Shown: positions 33,535 through 41,937, numbered from the stretch's first letter. The stretch is 44,606 nt of DNA from Treponema sp. (GCA_018384055.1 JAHAZL010000082.1:1-44606), one strand, 5' to 3'. The notes: generated by a model from the letters alone, not told the origin. Translations and numbers: made by a program.

Positions 33535-34355
33535 TTTATTCCCCCTCCAGAAATTTTAGTCATGATAGATTGAATTTCCCTGAAGCCTCCATATATGCTT
33601 TCCTGGAAGAACTCGCAGAAATGAGGAACCAGAACCGCAATGAGGAAATAGGAAACCAGCATAAGTATTGGAAAGCCTTCGGAGAGAAGGTTCATCTGAG
33701 GTGCAGCCTTTGTAAAGATACCCATGGTAACATTTATAAGGAAAAGAGAGCCCATTATAGGCAAAGCAATTATGAGGGCATCCTTAAAAAGCATGGAAAG
33801 GGATGACATCATGAACTTTGCAAAGAAATCCGTATTGTTGATGATGGAAAAAGCATTCAGGGTTTTGAAGCTTGTGGCAAGCCCATCGCAGAACATGGTT
33901 TGAAACCAATGGTTCTGAAGGAATATTATCATTGCAAGGAAGTTGAAGAACTGGCCCATAAGAGGATTTTCAACTTGACTCAGGGAATCATAGACTTCAC
34001 TGGCACTCAACCCCATCTGAAAGGCAAAAAACTGACCGGCAGTAGAAAAAGCAGCAAAAATAATCTGAATGTAGAAACCAAGAATGATTCCGATCATGCC
34101 TTCACCTACAAGAAGAAATATGTACTCAAGGTTGAAGGAGCCGTCGGGACTAACATACGAACGGTAGTCTGCATAAACCGAATGTGACTGACTAACGGTA
34201 GGAAATATAAAATAAGCCATGTACAATGCAAGGGCAATTTTTGCCATCCTTGGAACTGTCCTAGAAGACAGCAAAGGAAGTGTCATCATTGTTGTAAAAC
34301 ACCTGAAAACTACGAGGAGAAAAATCGGCGCATTGGAAACAATATGCTCAAGCAT
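33531..34355 (-). CDS. fliR: Flagellar export protein FliR
   Basis: A 274-residue membrane protein with six or so hydrophobic helices; FFAFQMGLSASEVYDSLSQVENPLMGQFFNFLAMIIF (about 112-148) is the central conserved region. It forms the export gate with FliP and FliQ. No ribosome-binding site stands out; its start follows the fliQ stop by 15 bases. Confidence 0.94.
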   Translation of the reverse strand: MLEHIVSNAPIFLLVVFRCFTTMMTLPLLSSRTVPRMAKIALALYMAYFIFPTVSQSHSVYADYRSYVSPDGSFNLEYIFLLVGEGMIGIILGFYIQIIFAAFSTAGQFFAFQMGLSASEVYDSLSQVENPLMGQFFNFLAMIIFLQNHWFQTMFCDGLATSFKTLNAFSIINNTDFFAKFMMSSLSMLFKDALIIALPIMGSLFLINVTMGIFTKAAPQMNLLSEGFPILMLVSYFLIAVLVPHFCEFFQESIYGGFREIQSIMTKISGGGIK

Positions 34356-34370
34356 TCAGAGTACCGGAAA

Positions 34371-34640
34371 TTATTTTGCAAAGGCAGGAATGAGTTCAAG
34401 GATTCGCCTGAAATATTCTGCCGTCGAACTGAACATCCATCCTCCCATGAGAAAGAGGACTGCAAAAATCGTAATGAACTTCGGGAGGAAAGTAAGGGTC
34501 TGTTCCTGGATTGACGTAGTAGCCTGAAGAATTGCAACTACAAGGCCTACAACAAGGGCAAAGCCGAGAACAGGAGCGCACATTTTGAGGACCTGAAGAA
34601 TTCCAGACTGCATCAAATACTGAATGTCAAGAATGCTCAT
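34371..34640 (-). CDS. fliQ: Flagellar export protein FliQ
   Basis: An 89-residue two-helix membrane protein. The segment ALVVGLVVAILQATTSIQEQTLTFLPKFI (about 27-55) is the family signature. A strong GGGGAGG site precedes the ATG by six bases. It lies 12 bases downstream of fliP. Confidence 0.95.
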   Translation of the reverse strand: MSILDIQYLMQSGILQVLKMCAPVLGFALVVGLVVAILQATTSIQEQTLTFLPKFITIFAVLFLMGGWMFSSTAEYFRRILELIPAFAK

Positions 34641-34652
34641 TTTCTACCTCCC

Positions 34653-35507
34653 CTATTTGATGACGCTGAGGAACAGCTGCTGCGTAAGAAGGTTCCATCC
34701 ATCAACAAGAACAAAAAGCATGAGTTTGAAAGGCATGGAAATCTGAACCGGAGGAAGCATCATCATACCCATACTCATGAGAATACTTGCAACTACCATG
34801 TCTATTACAATAAACGGAATGTAAAGGAGAACGCCGATCTTGAAGGCAACTGTAAGTTCATGAAGGATGTAGGCCGGAACAAGAACAAAAGTCGGAATGT
34901 CGGAAAGATCCTTAGGACGGTTGTCCACTCCACTCTGATCATTCTGAACGATCATCTTATTGTAGAGTTTCATGAACGTTTTTAGGGACGAAGTATCCCC
35001 GTTCATCTGCTTTGCCATGAAAAGTCTTATTGGAGCTTCCGCCTTTGAATAGGCTTCCTGAAGGGTAATCTGATTGCCTGAAAGAGGTTTGAATGCATCA
35101 TCGTAAACAGTACGAAACGTCGGCCACATGCAGAACAAAGTCATAAAAAGGGCAATGCCATTTAAAACCGCCGTCGGAGGAACCTGCTGAAGAGAAAGCG
35201 CCCTCTTGATGAAGTCAAGTACAATTGAAAAGCGAAGGAAACAGGTTGCAAGAATGAAAATGCTTGGAGCAAGAGTAAGCAATGTAAGTAAAACAAGAAG
35301 CTGAACGCTGAAGGCAACCTGGGCTCCTGTTCTTGGAGCTGTAGCAGTCAATGAAATGTTTGGAAAGTCAACTCCCGTAACATTATGACCAAGTTCAGTA
35401 TTACCCCTTGTACTTCCTTCCGGAAAACGACTCTGGGAAGTCAAAGGAAAGGCACAGGCTAGACAGATAAAGCAGGCTATTACAGCGCGAAGAATTCTCT
35501 TTCTCAT
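34653..35507 (-). CDS. fliP: Flagellar export protein FliP
   Basis: A 284-residue protein with a signal peptide (1-24), a short periplasmic segment, then four helices. ILATCFLRFSIVLDFIKRALSLQQVPPTAVLNGIALFMTLF (about 85-125) and the C-terminal LPPVQISMPFKLMLFVLVDGW are diagnostic. It starts on the last base of the fliO stop (1-base overlap). Confidence 0.96.
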   Translation of the reverse strand: MRKRILRAVIACFICLACAFPLTSQSRFPEGSTRGNTELGHNVTGVDFPNISLTATAPRTGAQVAFSVQLLVLLTLLTLAPSIFILATCFLRFSIVLDFIKRALSLQQVPPTAVLNGIALFMTLFCMWPTFRTVYDDAFKPLSGNQITLQEAYSKAEAPIRLFMAKQMNGDTSSLKTFMKLYNKMIVQNDQSGVDNRPKDLSDIPTFVLVPAYILHELTVAFKIGVLLYIPFIVIDMVVASILMSMGMMMLPPVQISMPFKLMLFVLVDGWNLLTQQLFLSVIK

Positions 35508-36190
35508 TACATTTCTCCATTGGCTGAACCTGCATCTGAATCACCATTTTCCATCTTTCTGTTCTTGATGGAATTAATGAGGTCCTGTGTTGAAGAATCA
35601 AATACGCTGCCGGAAGATTTTTTCTGGGCAGTAGTTTCACTTACAGACTTTTTTGGTATGAACATTTCAAGAACTTCCGCAAAATTTTTTGCCTTAAACT
35701 GATTGGAGGTTCGATCTGCATGAACATTCATGGCGTTTATGAGTTCCTTGTCATCAAGTTCACAAAGCAAATTCAAGGAATCCTCAGAAACACCGATAAG
35801 GAATCCCCTGTCTACAAGAGTAACCACTTGAACTGATTTTCCAGGTCCAATATTCAGGGAAGCAACCTTACGCAAAAAAGGATCGTTGTCGTTGCCCGGT
35901 TCAATGGTCTTTTTCATCAGGCGGAAAACAAAATAAATTATGGCAATGACGATGGCAAGAACAAGAATCATCCTAACAAAAACCCAGAAACCACTGACAG
36001 GTTTAGCTGCTGGAGCTGCAGGAGCATCAAGATTACCGTCAAAAGTAAACTGTGACTCTTCTATCTGTGACTGAGTAAGATTCTGTGTCAGGGATTCTGT
36101 TTCTGAAGAAGAACTCTGTGCAAAAATCATTCCTGCACAAAGCATGAAGGCAGCAATAAATGCTGAAAACCTGAGTTTTGAGTAATTCAT
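35507..36190 (-). CDS. fliO: Flagellar biosynthesis protein FliO
   Basis: About 227 residues. I prefer the ATG at 36190, because GGGTGGG lies three to four bases before it; an in-frame ATG 12 bases farther up has no ribosome-binding site and would place that site inside the coding region. Signal peptide at about 1-21 (ending MIFAQ), a single transmembrane helix at about 64-88 (GFWVFVRMILVLAIVIAIIYFVF), then the FliO-type cytoplasmic part with LNIGPGKSVQVVTLVDRGFLIG. It helps FliP complex assembly. It begins the block after a terminator-like hairpin. Confidence 0.85.
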   Translation of the reverse strand: MNYSKLRFSAFIAAFMLCAGMIFAQSSSSETESLTQNLTQSQIEESQFTFDGNLDAPAAPAAKPVSGFWVFVRMILVLAIVIAIIYFVFRLMKKTIEPGNDNDPFLRKVASLNIGPGKSVQVVTLVDRGFLIGVSEDSLNLLCELDDKELINAMNVHADRTSNQFKAKNFAEVLEMFIPKKSVSETTAQKKSSGSVFDSSTQDLINSIKNRKMENGDSDAGSANGEM

Positions 36191-36274
36191 TTTCCCACCC
36201 ATTAAAATGATTGCGGAGCATTTTTTTTACACCGCTGCATTTTTATGAACCTTTTATCCCCATAACCGATTCAT

Positions 36275-36309
36275 AAAAAATTTGGGCCCGCCAGTAAAAC
36301 TGGGAGCCC
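36275..36309 (-). terminator. Terminator-like hairpin between fliY and fliO
   Basis: CTGGGAGCCC (36300-36309) pairs with the GC-rich arm 36284-36294, ten pairs with one bulged C and a five-base loop. On the minus strand three A then six T follow. The hairpin is just seven bases past the fliY stop. The A's between stem and T-run may weaken it, so attenuation rather than full termination is plausible. Confidence 0.6.
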
Positions 36310-36316
36310 TTTTATA

Positions 36317-37522
36317 TTACATTGAAGATGCAACGTGTTCAAGTGACGGAAGAATTTCTGTAACACGAACACCGAAGTTTTCATCGATAACTACAACTTC
36401 ACCCTTTGCAATTGGTTTGTGGTTAACAAGAATATCAACAGGTTCACCGGCAAGCTTATCAAGCTCGATGATTGTACCTTCACCAAGGCCAAGGATGTCC
36501 TTGATAGTTTTCTTTGTACGACCAAGTTCTACAGTCATTTCCATGAAAACATCCATGATAAGACTGATGTTTCCCTGCTCTGCAGAAGAAATACCCTGAA
36601 CAAAGTTAGGGAACTGCAAAGACTGAACATTTGGAGGAGTCTGCATTGGCATTCCGCCCATCATCTGTGGCTGAGCCATACCCATTCCACCCATCATATT
36701 GCCTCCCATTGGCTGCTGCATGCCCATCTGCATCTGTGGAGCCATGCCCATTCCGCCCATCATCTGTGGCTGAGCCATTCCCATGCCACCCATCTGCATC
36801 TGTGGCTGTGCCATAGAAGGAGCTGCTCCGCCAACTGCACCGCCAAGATCCATAGCTGGAGCTGCTGCCTGAGCACCACCGCCAAGAGCCTTTGCCATTC
36901 CGTCGGCAACTGGTCCTGAAACAGCTTCCCAGATAGTATAGTTTTCACCAGCCATAGTTACTGGATATGTAAAGAGGGCGAATGTGCCCTGTGGCATTCT
37001 TATCATTGCCTTTGGCTGATTTACTGCCTCAGGAGGATTTGTAGCAAGTCCAGGAAGTTTTCCAGACTTACTGAGTTCTGTAATTTCCGAACCAGAGAAT
37101 GCAGAAACTACTTCTGAAATTACAGAGAGCCCCATGTCATCAAGGGCAGGATTTTCTTCCTGATTGATGAAGCCAACAAGCTTTGTAGCCATTTCTGAAG
37201 GCATGAGGAAGAGATGATCTCCACCAAGTCCTGCAGAATAGTCAGCCATGACTGCAATTACAACTTCAGGAACCTTTGCAAGAAGCTGATCGCGTCCAGC
37301 TGTTTCTACAGTCGGTGAAGCGCAAGAAACTTCCTGCTGAGTCATGTTCTTGATTACTTCAGCAAGTTTATCTGTCATTCCATTTGCAAAATTCTGCAAG
37401 GTTGGAACATCAATGCTAACTTCAGGTCCGGATGAAAAAGAACCGCCTGAACCAATACCACCTACGTCTACGCCAGACAAAAGTGCGTCAATTTCTTCCT
37501 GTGATATAGAACCTTCGCTCAT
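36317..37522 (-). CDS. fliY: Flagellar motor switch protein FliY (CheC-like plus FliN domain)
   Basis: A 401-residue C-ring protein. SISQEEIDALLSG (5-17) is the FliM-like N-terminal motif. Residues 60-205 form a CheC-type phosphatase domain, but in the single recognisable motif E137-x2-N the Asn is Ser (S140), so phosphatase activity may be weakened. Residues 215-297 are a linker rich in Ala, Gly, Gln and Met, with the GGMGMAQPQMMGGM unit twice. The C-terminal SpoA/FliN domain spans about 325-390 (VELGRTKKTIKDILGLGEGTIIELDKLAGEPVDILV). The start overlaps the fliM stop by four bases. Confidence 0.9.
   Translation of the reverse strand: MSEGSISQEEIDALLSGVDVGGIGSGGSFSSGPEVSIDVPTLQNFANGMTDKLAEVIKNMTQQEVSCASPTVETAGRDQLLAKVPEVVIAVMADYSAGLGGDHLFLMPSEMATKLVGFINQEENPALDDMGLSVISEVVSAFSGSEITELSKSGKLPGLATNPPEAVNQPKAMIRMPQGTFALFTYPVTMAGENYTIWEAVSGPVADGMAKALGGGAQAAAPAMDLGGAVGGAAPSMAQPQMQMGGMGMAQPQMMGGMGMAPQMQMGMQQPMGGNMMGGMGMAQPQMMGGMPMQTPPNVQSLQFPNFVQGISSAEQGNISLIMDVFMEMTVELGRTKKTIKDILGLGEGTIIELDKLAGEPVDILVNHKPIAKGEVVVIDENFGVRVTEILPSLEHVASSM
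36632..36799 (-). repeat. Met/Gly/Gln-rich repeats in the fliY linker
   Basis: DNA encoding residues 242-297 holds two near-identical stretches (each beginning CATTCCGCCCATCATCTGTG on the plus strand, near 36650 and 36747) and several shorter ATGGG-type units. Such repeats can change length by slippage. Confidence 0.75.
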
Positions 37523-38553
37523 AGGTCATCATCTCCTTCCGGGGTTAATTCTTCGAATTCTTCTGAATCCTGATCATCAATCTTACCGATGATCTGAACA
37601 GCTATTTTTTTACCTACATTACCAGCCTGACAGTAGAATTTTTTCTGGCTGCCAACGCTTAAAGTCAGCGGTTCGCCGACCTTGATAGTATTCAACCTGA
37701 CAACATCACCGCATCTAAGGTTGAGAACATCCCTGATTGGAACATTGATTGAACCGATATCAGCAACAAGTTCCATTTCAACATCAGAAAGCTTTTCCTT
37801 GAGGGTACCAAGGTACTGTGTAGTTGAACTTCTGCGAACAGAAGAGAACCAGAATGATGATGAAAGTTTTGAAACGATAGGTTCAATCGTGATGTATGGA
37901 ATACAGATATTCATCATACCTGCTTCTTCACCGATTTTAACTTCCAGTGTAATAAGGATAACCATTTCGTTCGGTGGAACAATCTGTGCAAACTGTGGGT
38001 TTGTTTCGATCTGCTGCAAACGAGGACGAAGGTCGATTACCTGTGTCCATGCTTCACGCATGTTTGCAAGAATACGAACAATGATTCCTTCCATTACCGA
38101 CTGTTCGATATCTGTAAGGTCACGGTTAACCTTTCCGCCAGTATCACCTTTACCACCAAAAAGGCGGTCAATTATGATAAATGTAATTTCCGGAGCAATT
38201 TCAAGAACAGCATTACCCTTCAAAGGGTCCATGTTGATGACGGCAAGTGTTGTAGGTGTAGGAATAGAACGAATGAATTCTTCGTATGTAAGCTGATCTA
38301 CAGATGCTACATGAACATGAACCAAAGTACGAAGCTGTGCTGAAAGGCTTGTTGTAGTAAGACGGGCAAAAGATTCATGCATGTTGGAAACTGTACGAAT
38401 CTGTTCCTTTGAGAACTTGTCCGGTCTGCGGAAGTCATAAATCTTAATGCGTCGGGTGTCTGTGACCGGCTTGAACTCATCGGCTTCGCTTTCGCCTGTG
38501 CTTATAGCCTGGAGGAGCTGGTCAATTTCATCCTGTGACAGAACTTCATTCAT
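37519..38553 (-). CDS. fliM: Flagellar motor switch protein FliM
   Basis: A 344-residue protein. The N-terminal LSQDEIDQLLQAI (5-17) is the CheY-P binding peptide; the middle CheC-like domain (about 45-240) includes ERS-like QIRTVSNMHESFARL and PTPTTLAVINMDPLKGNAVLEI; the C-terminal SpoA domain (about 255-325) includes GDVVRLNTIKVGEPLTLSVGSQKKFYCQAG. A GGTGG site precedes the ATG. It transmits CheY signals to change rotation. Confidence 0.96.
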   Translation of the reverse strand: MNEVLSQDEIDQLLQAISTGESEADEFKPVTDTRRIKIYDFRRPDKFSKEQIRTVSNMHESFARLTTTSLSAQLRTLVHVHVASVDQLTYEEFIRSIPTPTTLAVINMDPLKGNAVLEIAPEITFIIIDRLFGGKGDTGGKVNRDLTDIEQSVMEGIIVRILANMREAWTQVIDLRPRLQQIETNPQFAQIVPPNEMVILITLEVKIGEEAGMMNICIPYITIEPIVSKLSSSFWFSSVRRSSTTQYLGTLKEKLSDVEMELVADIGSINVPIRDVLNLRCGDVVRLNTIKVGEPLTLSVGSQKKFYCQAGNVGKKIAVQIIGKIDDQDSEEFEELTPEGDDDL

Positions 38554-38581
38554 GTCTTATTCCACCTTAAAAATATCAGCT

Positions 38582-39133
38582 TTACTGCTGAACTACATCT
38601 TTTCCTGTAAAGCGAACATCACGGATCCTTGAGTTGCTCAAGATATCATCGTTAATCTGATCGCGAATCTGCTGCCTGAGCAATTCCTCGTTCTGAGGCT
38701 TGAGATCTTCAACTGTCTGTTCCGAGAAAAAACGGCGGAGGAAGTCGATGATTTCAATGCGTCTTTCTGTGATTTCAGAAGAAGCCATCTTGTCATCCTT
38801 CTTGTAGCCGAGAGCGATTGTTACGCTTACGCTTGCAGGAACTGGATCACTTGTTGAAGTTCTGATCTGATCAAGGGAAGTATACCAGTCGTAGACTTCA
38901 CGCTTTGTTGTATACTCTTCACTTACAGGAATGGCTGTCTGCTTGTTGCCGCCTTTATTTAATATTGCAGTTGTAACTACAACAATTGTAACAATGAAAA
39001 TTATAGCAGCAACACCAATAAGAATCATTTTGAGCAACTGTGGGAAAGCACCCTTTACACCGCCCTTCTTTCCTGCAGGTGCGTCACCTTCGAGACCGTC
39101 GCCAAGGTCGTTTGCGTTGTCTTCGTCTGCCAT
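38582..39133 (-). CDS. fliL: Flagellar basal-body associated protein FliL
   Basis: A 183-residue protein with an acidic, Gly-rich cytoplasmic N-terminus, one transmembrane helix (about 34-58, LLKMILIGVAAIIFIVTIVVV) and a periplasmic stator-binding domain (VTIALGYKKDDK, EITERRIEIIDFLRRFFSEQTVEDL). FliL stabilises stators. A GGGAGG site stands five bases before the ATG. A FliA-type promoter lies in the 80-base gap upstream. Confidence 0.93.
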   Translation of the reverse strand: MADEDNANDLGDGLEGDAPAGKKGGVKGAFPQLLKMILIGVAAIIFIVTIVVVTTAILNKGGNKQTAIPVSEEYTTKREVYDWYTSLDQIRTSTSDPVPASVSVTIALGYKKDDKMASSEITERRIEIIDFLRRFFSEQTVEDLKPQNEELLRQQIRDQINDDILSNSRIRDVRFTGKDVVQQ

Positions 39134-39169
39134 AACATCCTCCCGAATTATATATTTTCACTTACTTTT

Positions 39170-39196
39170 TTATCGGTAAATGGAAAAATTATCTTA
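39170..39196 (-). promoter_or_regulatory. FliA (sigma28) promoter before fliL
   Basis: Minus strand TAAG (39193-39196), 15 bases, ACCGATAA (39170-39177): 10 of 12 positions match TAAA-N15-GCCGATAA. It lies in the motB-fliL gap about 30 bases before fliL, so fliL and the following genes can be transcribed separately from motAB. Confidence 0.65.
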
Positions 39197-39213
39197 GCAA
39201 TTTTTTTTAGAGA

Positions 39214-39933
39214 CTAAAAGTGTCCGTCATCAAGAATGATTACATCAACACGCCTGTTGTATGCACGGCCTTCTGCAGTATCATTGCTGAACTTAGGCCT
39301 TGTATCCGCATACCCAGCAATGGAAAACTGCTGTTCGTTTACGCCAAAATCCGAAAGGTAATGAAGGACATTGGCTGCACGGGCTGCCGAAAGTTCCCAG
39401 TTGCTAGGGAAAACACCGCCGTTCGTAACAGGCCTATTGTCCGTATGACCTTCAATTCTCCAGCGTCTTCCTGCTACTTCAGGAGCTTCAAAGAACTTGG
39501 AAAGCCGCAAAAGGGTTTCGCGGGAATCCTCGATATTGATGTCGGCACTTCCCTCTTCAAAGAAAGAGTCGGAAGCAAGGGAAATGATGATTCCGCGTTC
39601 ATCACTTGTTATGGTAATCTTGTTTGACTTAACCTCCGGAGCAAAGCTGGATATAGCCTTTTTCATTGCAGGTCCAAGCTTATTTCCCTTTTCTATGGAA
39701 GGAAGGGCACTAACAACATTACCGAGATCGGCAAGACTACCAGGACTTACGGAAATACCGCCGCCAGGATTATTGTTTGAAAGAGAAGCAGACAATGCAG
39801 CCATCTGAACTGCATCCGATTCTGAAGGGTCATAAAGCATAACGAAGAAGCAGAGCATGAGGGTAATCATGTCTCCATAAGTACCCTGCCACGCGGTACT
39901 TGGCTTCTCGGGTTCTTTCTTTTCTTTTGCCAT
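39214..39933 (-). CDS. motB: Flagellar motor stator protein MotB
   Basis: A 239-residue protein. The single transmembrane helix near 20-36 carries the ion-binding Asp D21 in TYGDMITLMLCFFVML. The C-terminal OmpA-like peptidoglycan-binding domain (about 110-232) has IEGHTDNRPV, ELSAARAANVLHYL and AYNRRVDVIIL. It starts two bases after motA. It anchors the stator to the wall and with MotA forms the ion channel. Confidence 0.95.
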   Translation of the reverse strand: MAKEKKEPEKPSTAWQGTYGDMITLMLCFFVMLYDPSESDAVQMAALSASLSNNNPGGGISVSPGSLADLGNVVSALPSIEKGNKLGPAMKKAISSFAPEVKSNKITITSDERGIIISLASDSFFEEGSADINIEDSRETLLRLSKFFEAPEVAGRRWRIEGHTDNRPVTNGGVFPSNWELSAARAANVLHYLSDFGVNEQQFSIAGYADTRPKFSNDTAEGRAYNRRVDVIILDDGHF

Positions 39934-39935
39934 AA

Positions 39936-40718
39936 TTAGTCCTTAAGGATGTCGGCTTCAATTGCCTTGCGAGATTTTGGATCAAGATATGTAAGGAGTT
40001 TCTGTCCAAGAACGCGAGGGTTATCACCAGCCTGAATTGAAAGGATTCCTTCAAGAACCATTTCCTTAGAATTCATTTCGCGGCTGTTCTGTGCAAGGAG
40101 TTTTGTAGCAAGAGGTCCGAAGAGCCAGTTGGCAAGCATGGAACCGTAAAGTGTTGTAATCAAGGCAACGGCCATGTTAGGACCGAGGGACGACTTGTCT
40201 TCAAGGTTGTTCAACATACCGATAAGACCGATAACTGTACCAAGCATACCCCAACCTGGAGCATAACCTGCCCACTGGTTAAGGATACCTGCCCACTGCA
40301 TGTGGCGGGCTTCAGTCTGTGCCATTTCGTTTTCAAGGATTGCGCGGATTGCCGAAGCATCATTACCGTCGACCATAAGGCGAAGTCCTTCTTTCAGGAA
40401 CGGATCATCAAGGTCATCAAGACCTTCTTCAAGGGCAAGGATACCTTCACGACGGGCTTTTTCCGCAAGGGAAACCAGATTCTGGACAATATTCTTTTCA
40501 CCGTAGTCGAAAATTTTCATTGTTCGTCCGATGATTCCCCAAATACCGATGGCCATGTTCAATGGAGATGAAATGAACAGAGCCATGTAAGAACCACCGA
40601 TAACGATGATTACAGAAGGGATATCAATAATACCGCCAACAGAAGAACCTGATGAGAAAACACCAAGCAAAACCATGGCAATACCACCAATGAAACCAAT
40701 TATTGTCGCCAAATCCAT
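39936..40718 (-). CDS. motA: Flagellar motor stator protein MotA
   Basis: A 260-residue four-helix membrane protein. MVLLGVFSSGSSVGGIIDIPSVIIVIGGSYMALFI (15-50) opens it; the large cytoplasmic loop (about 70-150) has the charged residues that contact FliG; NQWAGYAPGWGMLGTVIGLIGMLNNLEDKSSLGPNMAVALITTLYGSMLAN (about 147-198) holds the conserved prolines. GGGAGG stands seven bases before the ATG. Confidence 0.96.
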   Translation of the reverse strand: MDLATIIGFIGGIAMVLLGVFSSGSSVGGIIDIPSVIIVIGGSYMALFISSPLNMAIGIWGIIGRTMKIFDYGEKNIVQNLVSLAEKARREGILALEEGLDDLDDPFLKEGLRLMVDGNDASAIRAILENEMAQTEARHMQWAGILNQWAGYAPGWGMLGTVIGLIGMLNNLEDKSSLGPNMAVALITTLYGSMLANWLFGPLATKLLAQNSREMNSKEMVLEGILSIQAGDNPRVLGQKLLTYLDPKSRKAIEADILKD

Positions 40719-40762
40719 TTAGATTCCTCCCAAAACAAACAGATAGCTGAATTCCATAGGAA

Positions 40763-40954
40763 CTACAGTTCCTGCATGCCTATTTTTTTTCTGTAGGATA
40801 CGATTCTTTCAATGATTTCTTCAGGAGTTTCGTGAACTACTACTTTTTTCCCTGACAGAAGCGTAATCGTAAGATCGGGATTTTCTTCCATAGATTCAAT
40901 CTGGTGAGGATTAACCCAGTACTTCTTCCCATTCAAACGTGTTACTTCAATCAT
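40763..40954 (-). CDS. flbD: FlbD family protein
   Basis: A 63-residue protein. MIEVTRLNGKKYWVNPHQIESMEENPDLTITLLSGKK is the full family pattern; the rest forms VHETPEEIIERIVSYRKKIG. FlbD is found in spirochetes and Firmicutes between flgE and motA; its role is unsettled. Here no flgD, flgE or fliK gene precedes it, so it heads the operon. No ribosome-binding site is evident; a TTTACA...TGTAAA inverted repeat lies between promoter and ATG (40957-40977). Confidence 0.94.
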   Translation of the reverse strand: MIEVTRLNGKKYWVNPHQIESMEENPDLTITLLSGKKVVVHETPEEIIERIVSYRKKIGMQEL

Positions 40955-40956
40955 AT

Positions 40957-40977
40957 TTTACAATAATGAACTGTAAA
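40957..40977. promoter_or_regulatory. Inverted repeat in the flbD leader
   Basis: TTTACA (40957-40962) and TGTAAA (40972-40977) with a 9-base loop lie between the predicted transcription start and the flbD ATG. It could be an RNA hairpin near the start or a small operator. The AT-rich context makes chance likely. Confidence 0.3.
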
Positions 40978-40996
40978 CAATGAATCGTCAAGTAGA

Positions 40997-41024
40997 TTAT
41001 CGGCATTTTTTAACTTCAACTTTA
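40997..41024 (-). promoter_or_regulatory. FliA (sigma28) promoter heading the motility operon
   Basis: Minus strand TAAA (41021-41024), 16 bases, GCCGATAA (40997-41004): both elements match the FliA consensus perfectly, with one extra base of spacing. Transcription would start about 35 bases before flbD. It lies in the 269-base gap between divergent flbD and the response regulator; the rest of the gap is AT-rich with no gene seen. Confidence 0.75.
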
Positions 41025-41194
41025 TTTTATAGAAGAAAATAGCATCCTCAACCAATCTCAAGTCCTTACACGGCATGAAAACTTCACCGCAAAACAAGTT
41101 CAGTTTATTTTAAGATTAAGCAATGAAAAATCAGCACTCACCTATTTGAAAATTTTGTTATAAATATAACAAAAACCGGAATTGCCCTTGCAAA

Positions 41195-41200
41195 TATAAT
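41195..41200 (+). promoter_or_regulatory. Candidate -10 for the two-component operon
   Basis: TATAAT at 41195-41200, 23 bases before the response regulator ATG. The expected -35 position (41172-41177, AAAACC) does not match, so an activator or another -35 would be needed. Confidence 0.4.
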
Positions 41201-41223
41201 ACAATGAATTTAGAGTTAGAAGC

Positions 41224-41913
41224 ATGAAAACACAGATACTTGTCATAGAAGATGTTCCTGAAATGTCACAGCTCATTTGCCTCTACATGTCAAATGCAGG
41301 CTACGAAACTACAGCATGCGAAAAGGCTGAAGAAGCAATTGCGAAAATGCAGGAAGGATACATCCCAGACCTGGTACTTCTTGACCTTAACCTTCCGGGA
41401 ATGAGCGGTTTTGACTTTCTGAAGAAGTTCAGAAGCGAATACAAGCCTACAATTCCAGTAATGATCGTATCCGCAAGGGATGCTGACGACGATATTATTG
41501 AAGGTCTTGGACTTGGTGCCGACGAATTCGTTACAAAACCATTCAGTCCTAAAGTTCTTGTTGCCAAGGTTCAGGCTCGTCTTGCACGCCTTAGTGCTAC
41601 AGAAGCATCTGTGGAAGAAACCATCAAATTCGGTCCCTACACTCTTTTCTGCAACAGCTGCGTCCTTAAAAGAGGTGCGGAAAAAATCGCCCTTTCAACA
41701 AAGGAATACGAAGTTCTTGAATACCTTGCCCGCAACAGCGAAAAGCCAATTACTCCGGAGCAGATTTACAATGCCGTATGGAAGACACAGTTCGGCGACA
41801 TGACTGCAGTTGGAGTTTACATCCAGCGTCTCCGCAAGAAGATTGAAGACGACCCGTCAATGCCAAAGCATATCGTAACCATGTTCGGCATGGGATACAA
41901 ATTCAACGCATAA
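41224..41913 (+). CDS. OmpR/PhoB-family response regulator
   Basis: A 229-residue DNA-binding response regulator. The receiver domain (1-120) has the acidic pair in VIEDV (E9, D10), the phospho-acceptor D54 in LVLLDLNLPG, the switch serine in MIVSARD and the lysine in VTKPFSP. The winged-helix domain (about 135-229) has LSTKEYEVLEYLARNSEKP and VGVYIQRLRKKIEDDP, then the final wing VTMFGMGYKF. It is followed after 24 bases by its likely cognate kinase. Targets cannot be read from the sequence. It is divergent from the motility operon. Confidence 0.94.
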   Translation: MKTQILVIEDVPEMSQLICLYMSNAGYETTACEKAEEAIAKMQEGYIPDLVLLDLNLPGMSGFDFLKKFRSEYKPTIPVMIVSARDADDDIIEGLGLGADEFVTKPFSPKVLVAKVQARLARLSATEASVEETIKFGPYTLFCNSCVLKRGAEKIALSTKEYEVLEYLARNSEKPITPEQIYNAVWKTQFGDMTAVGVYIQRLRKKIEDDPSMPKHIVTMFGMGYKFNA

Positions 41914-41937
41914 TCTGGCTCGACAGCGGAAAAAGAA

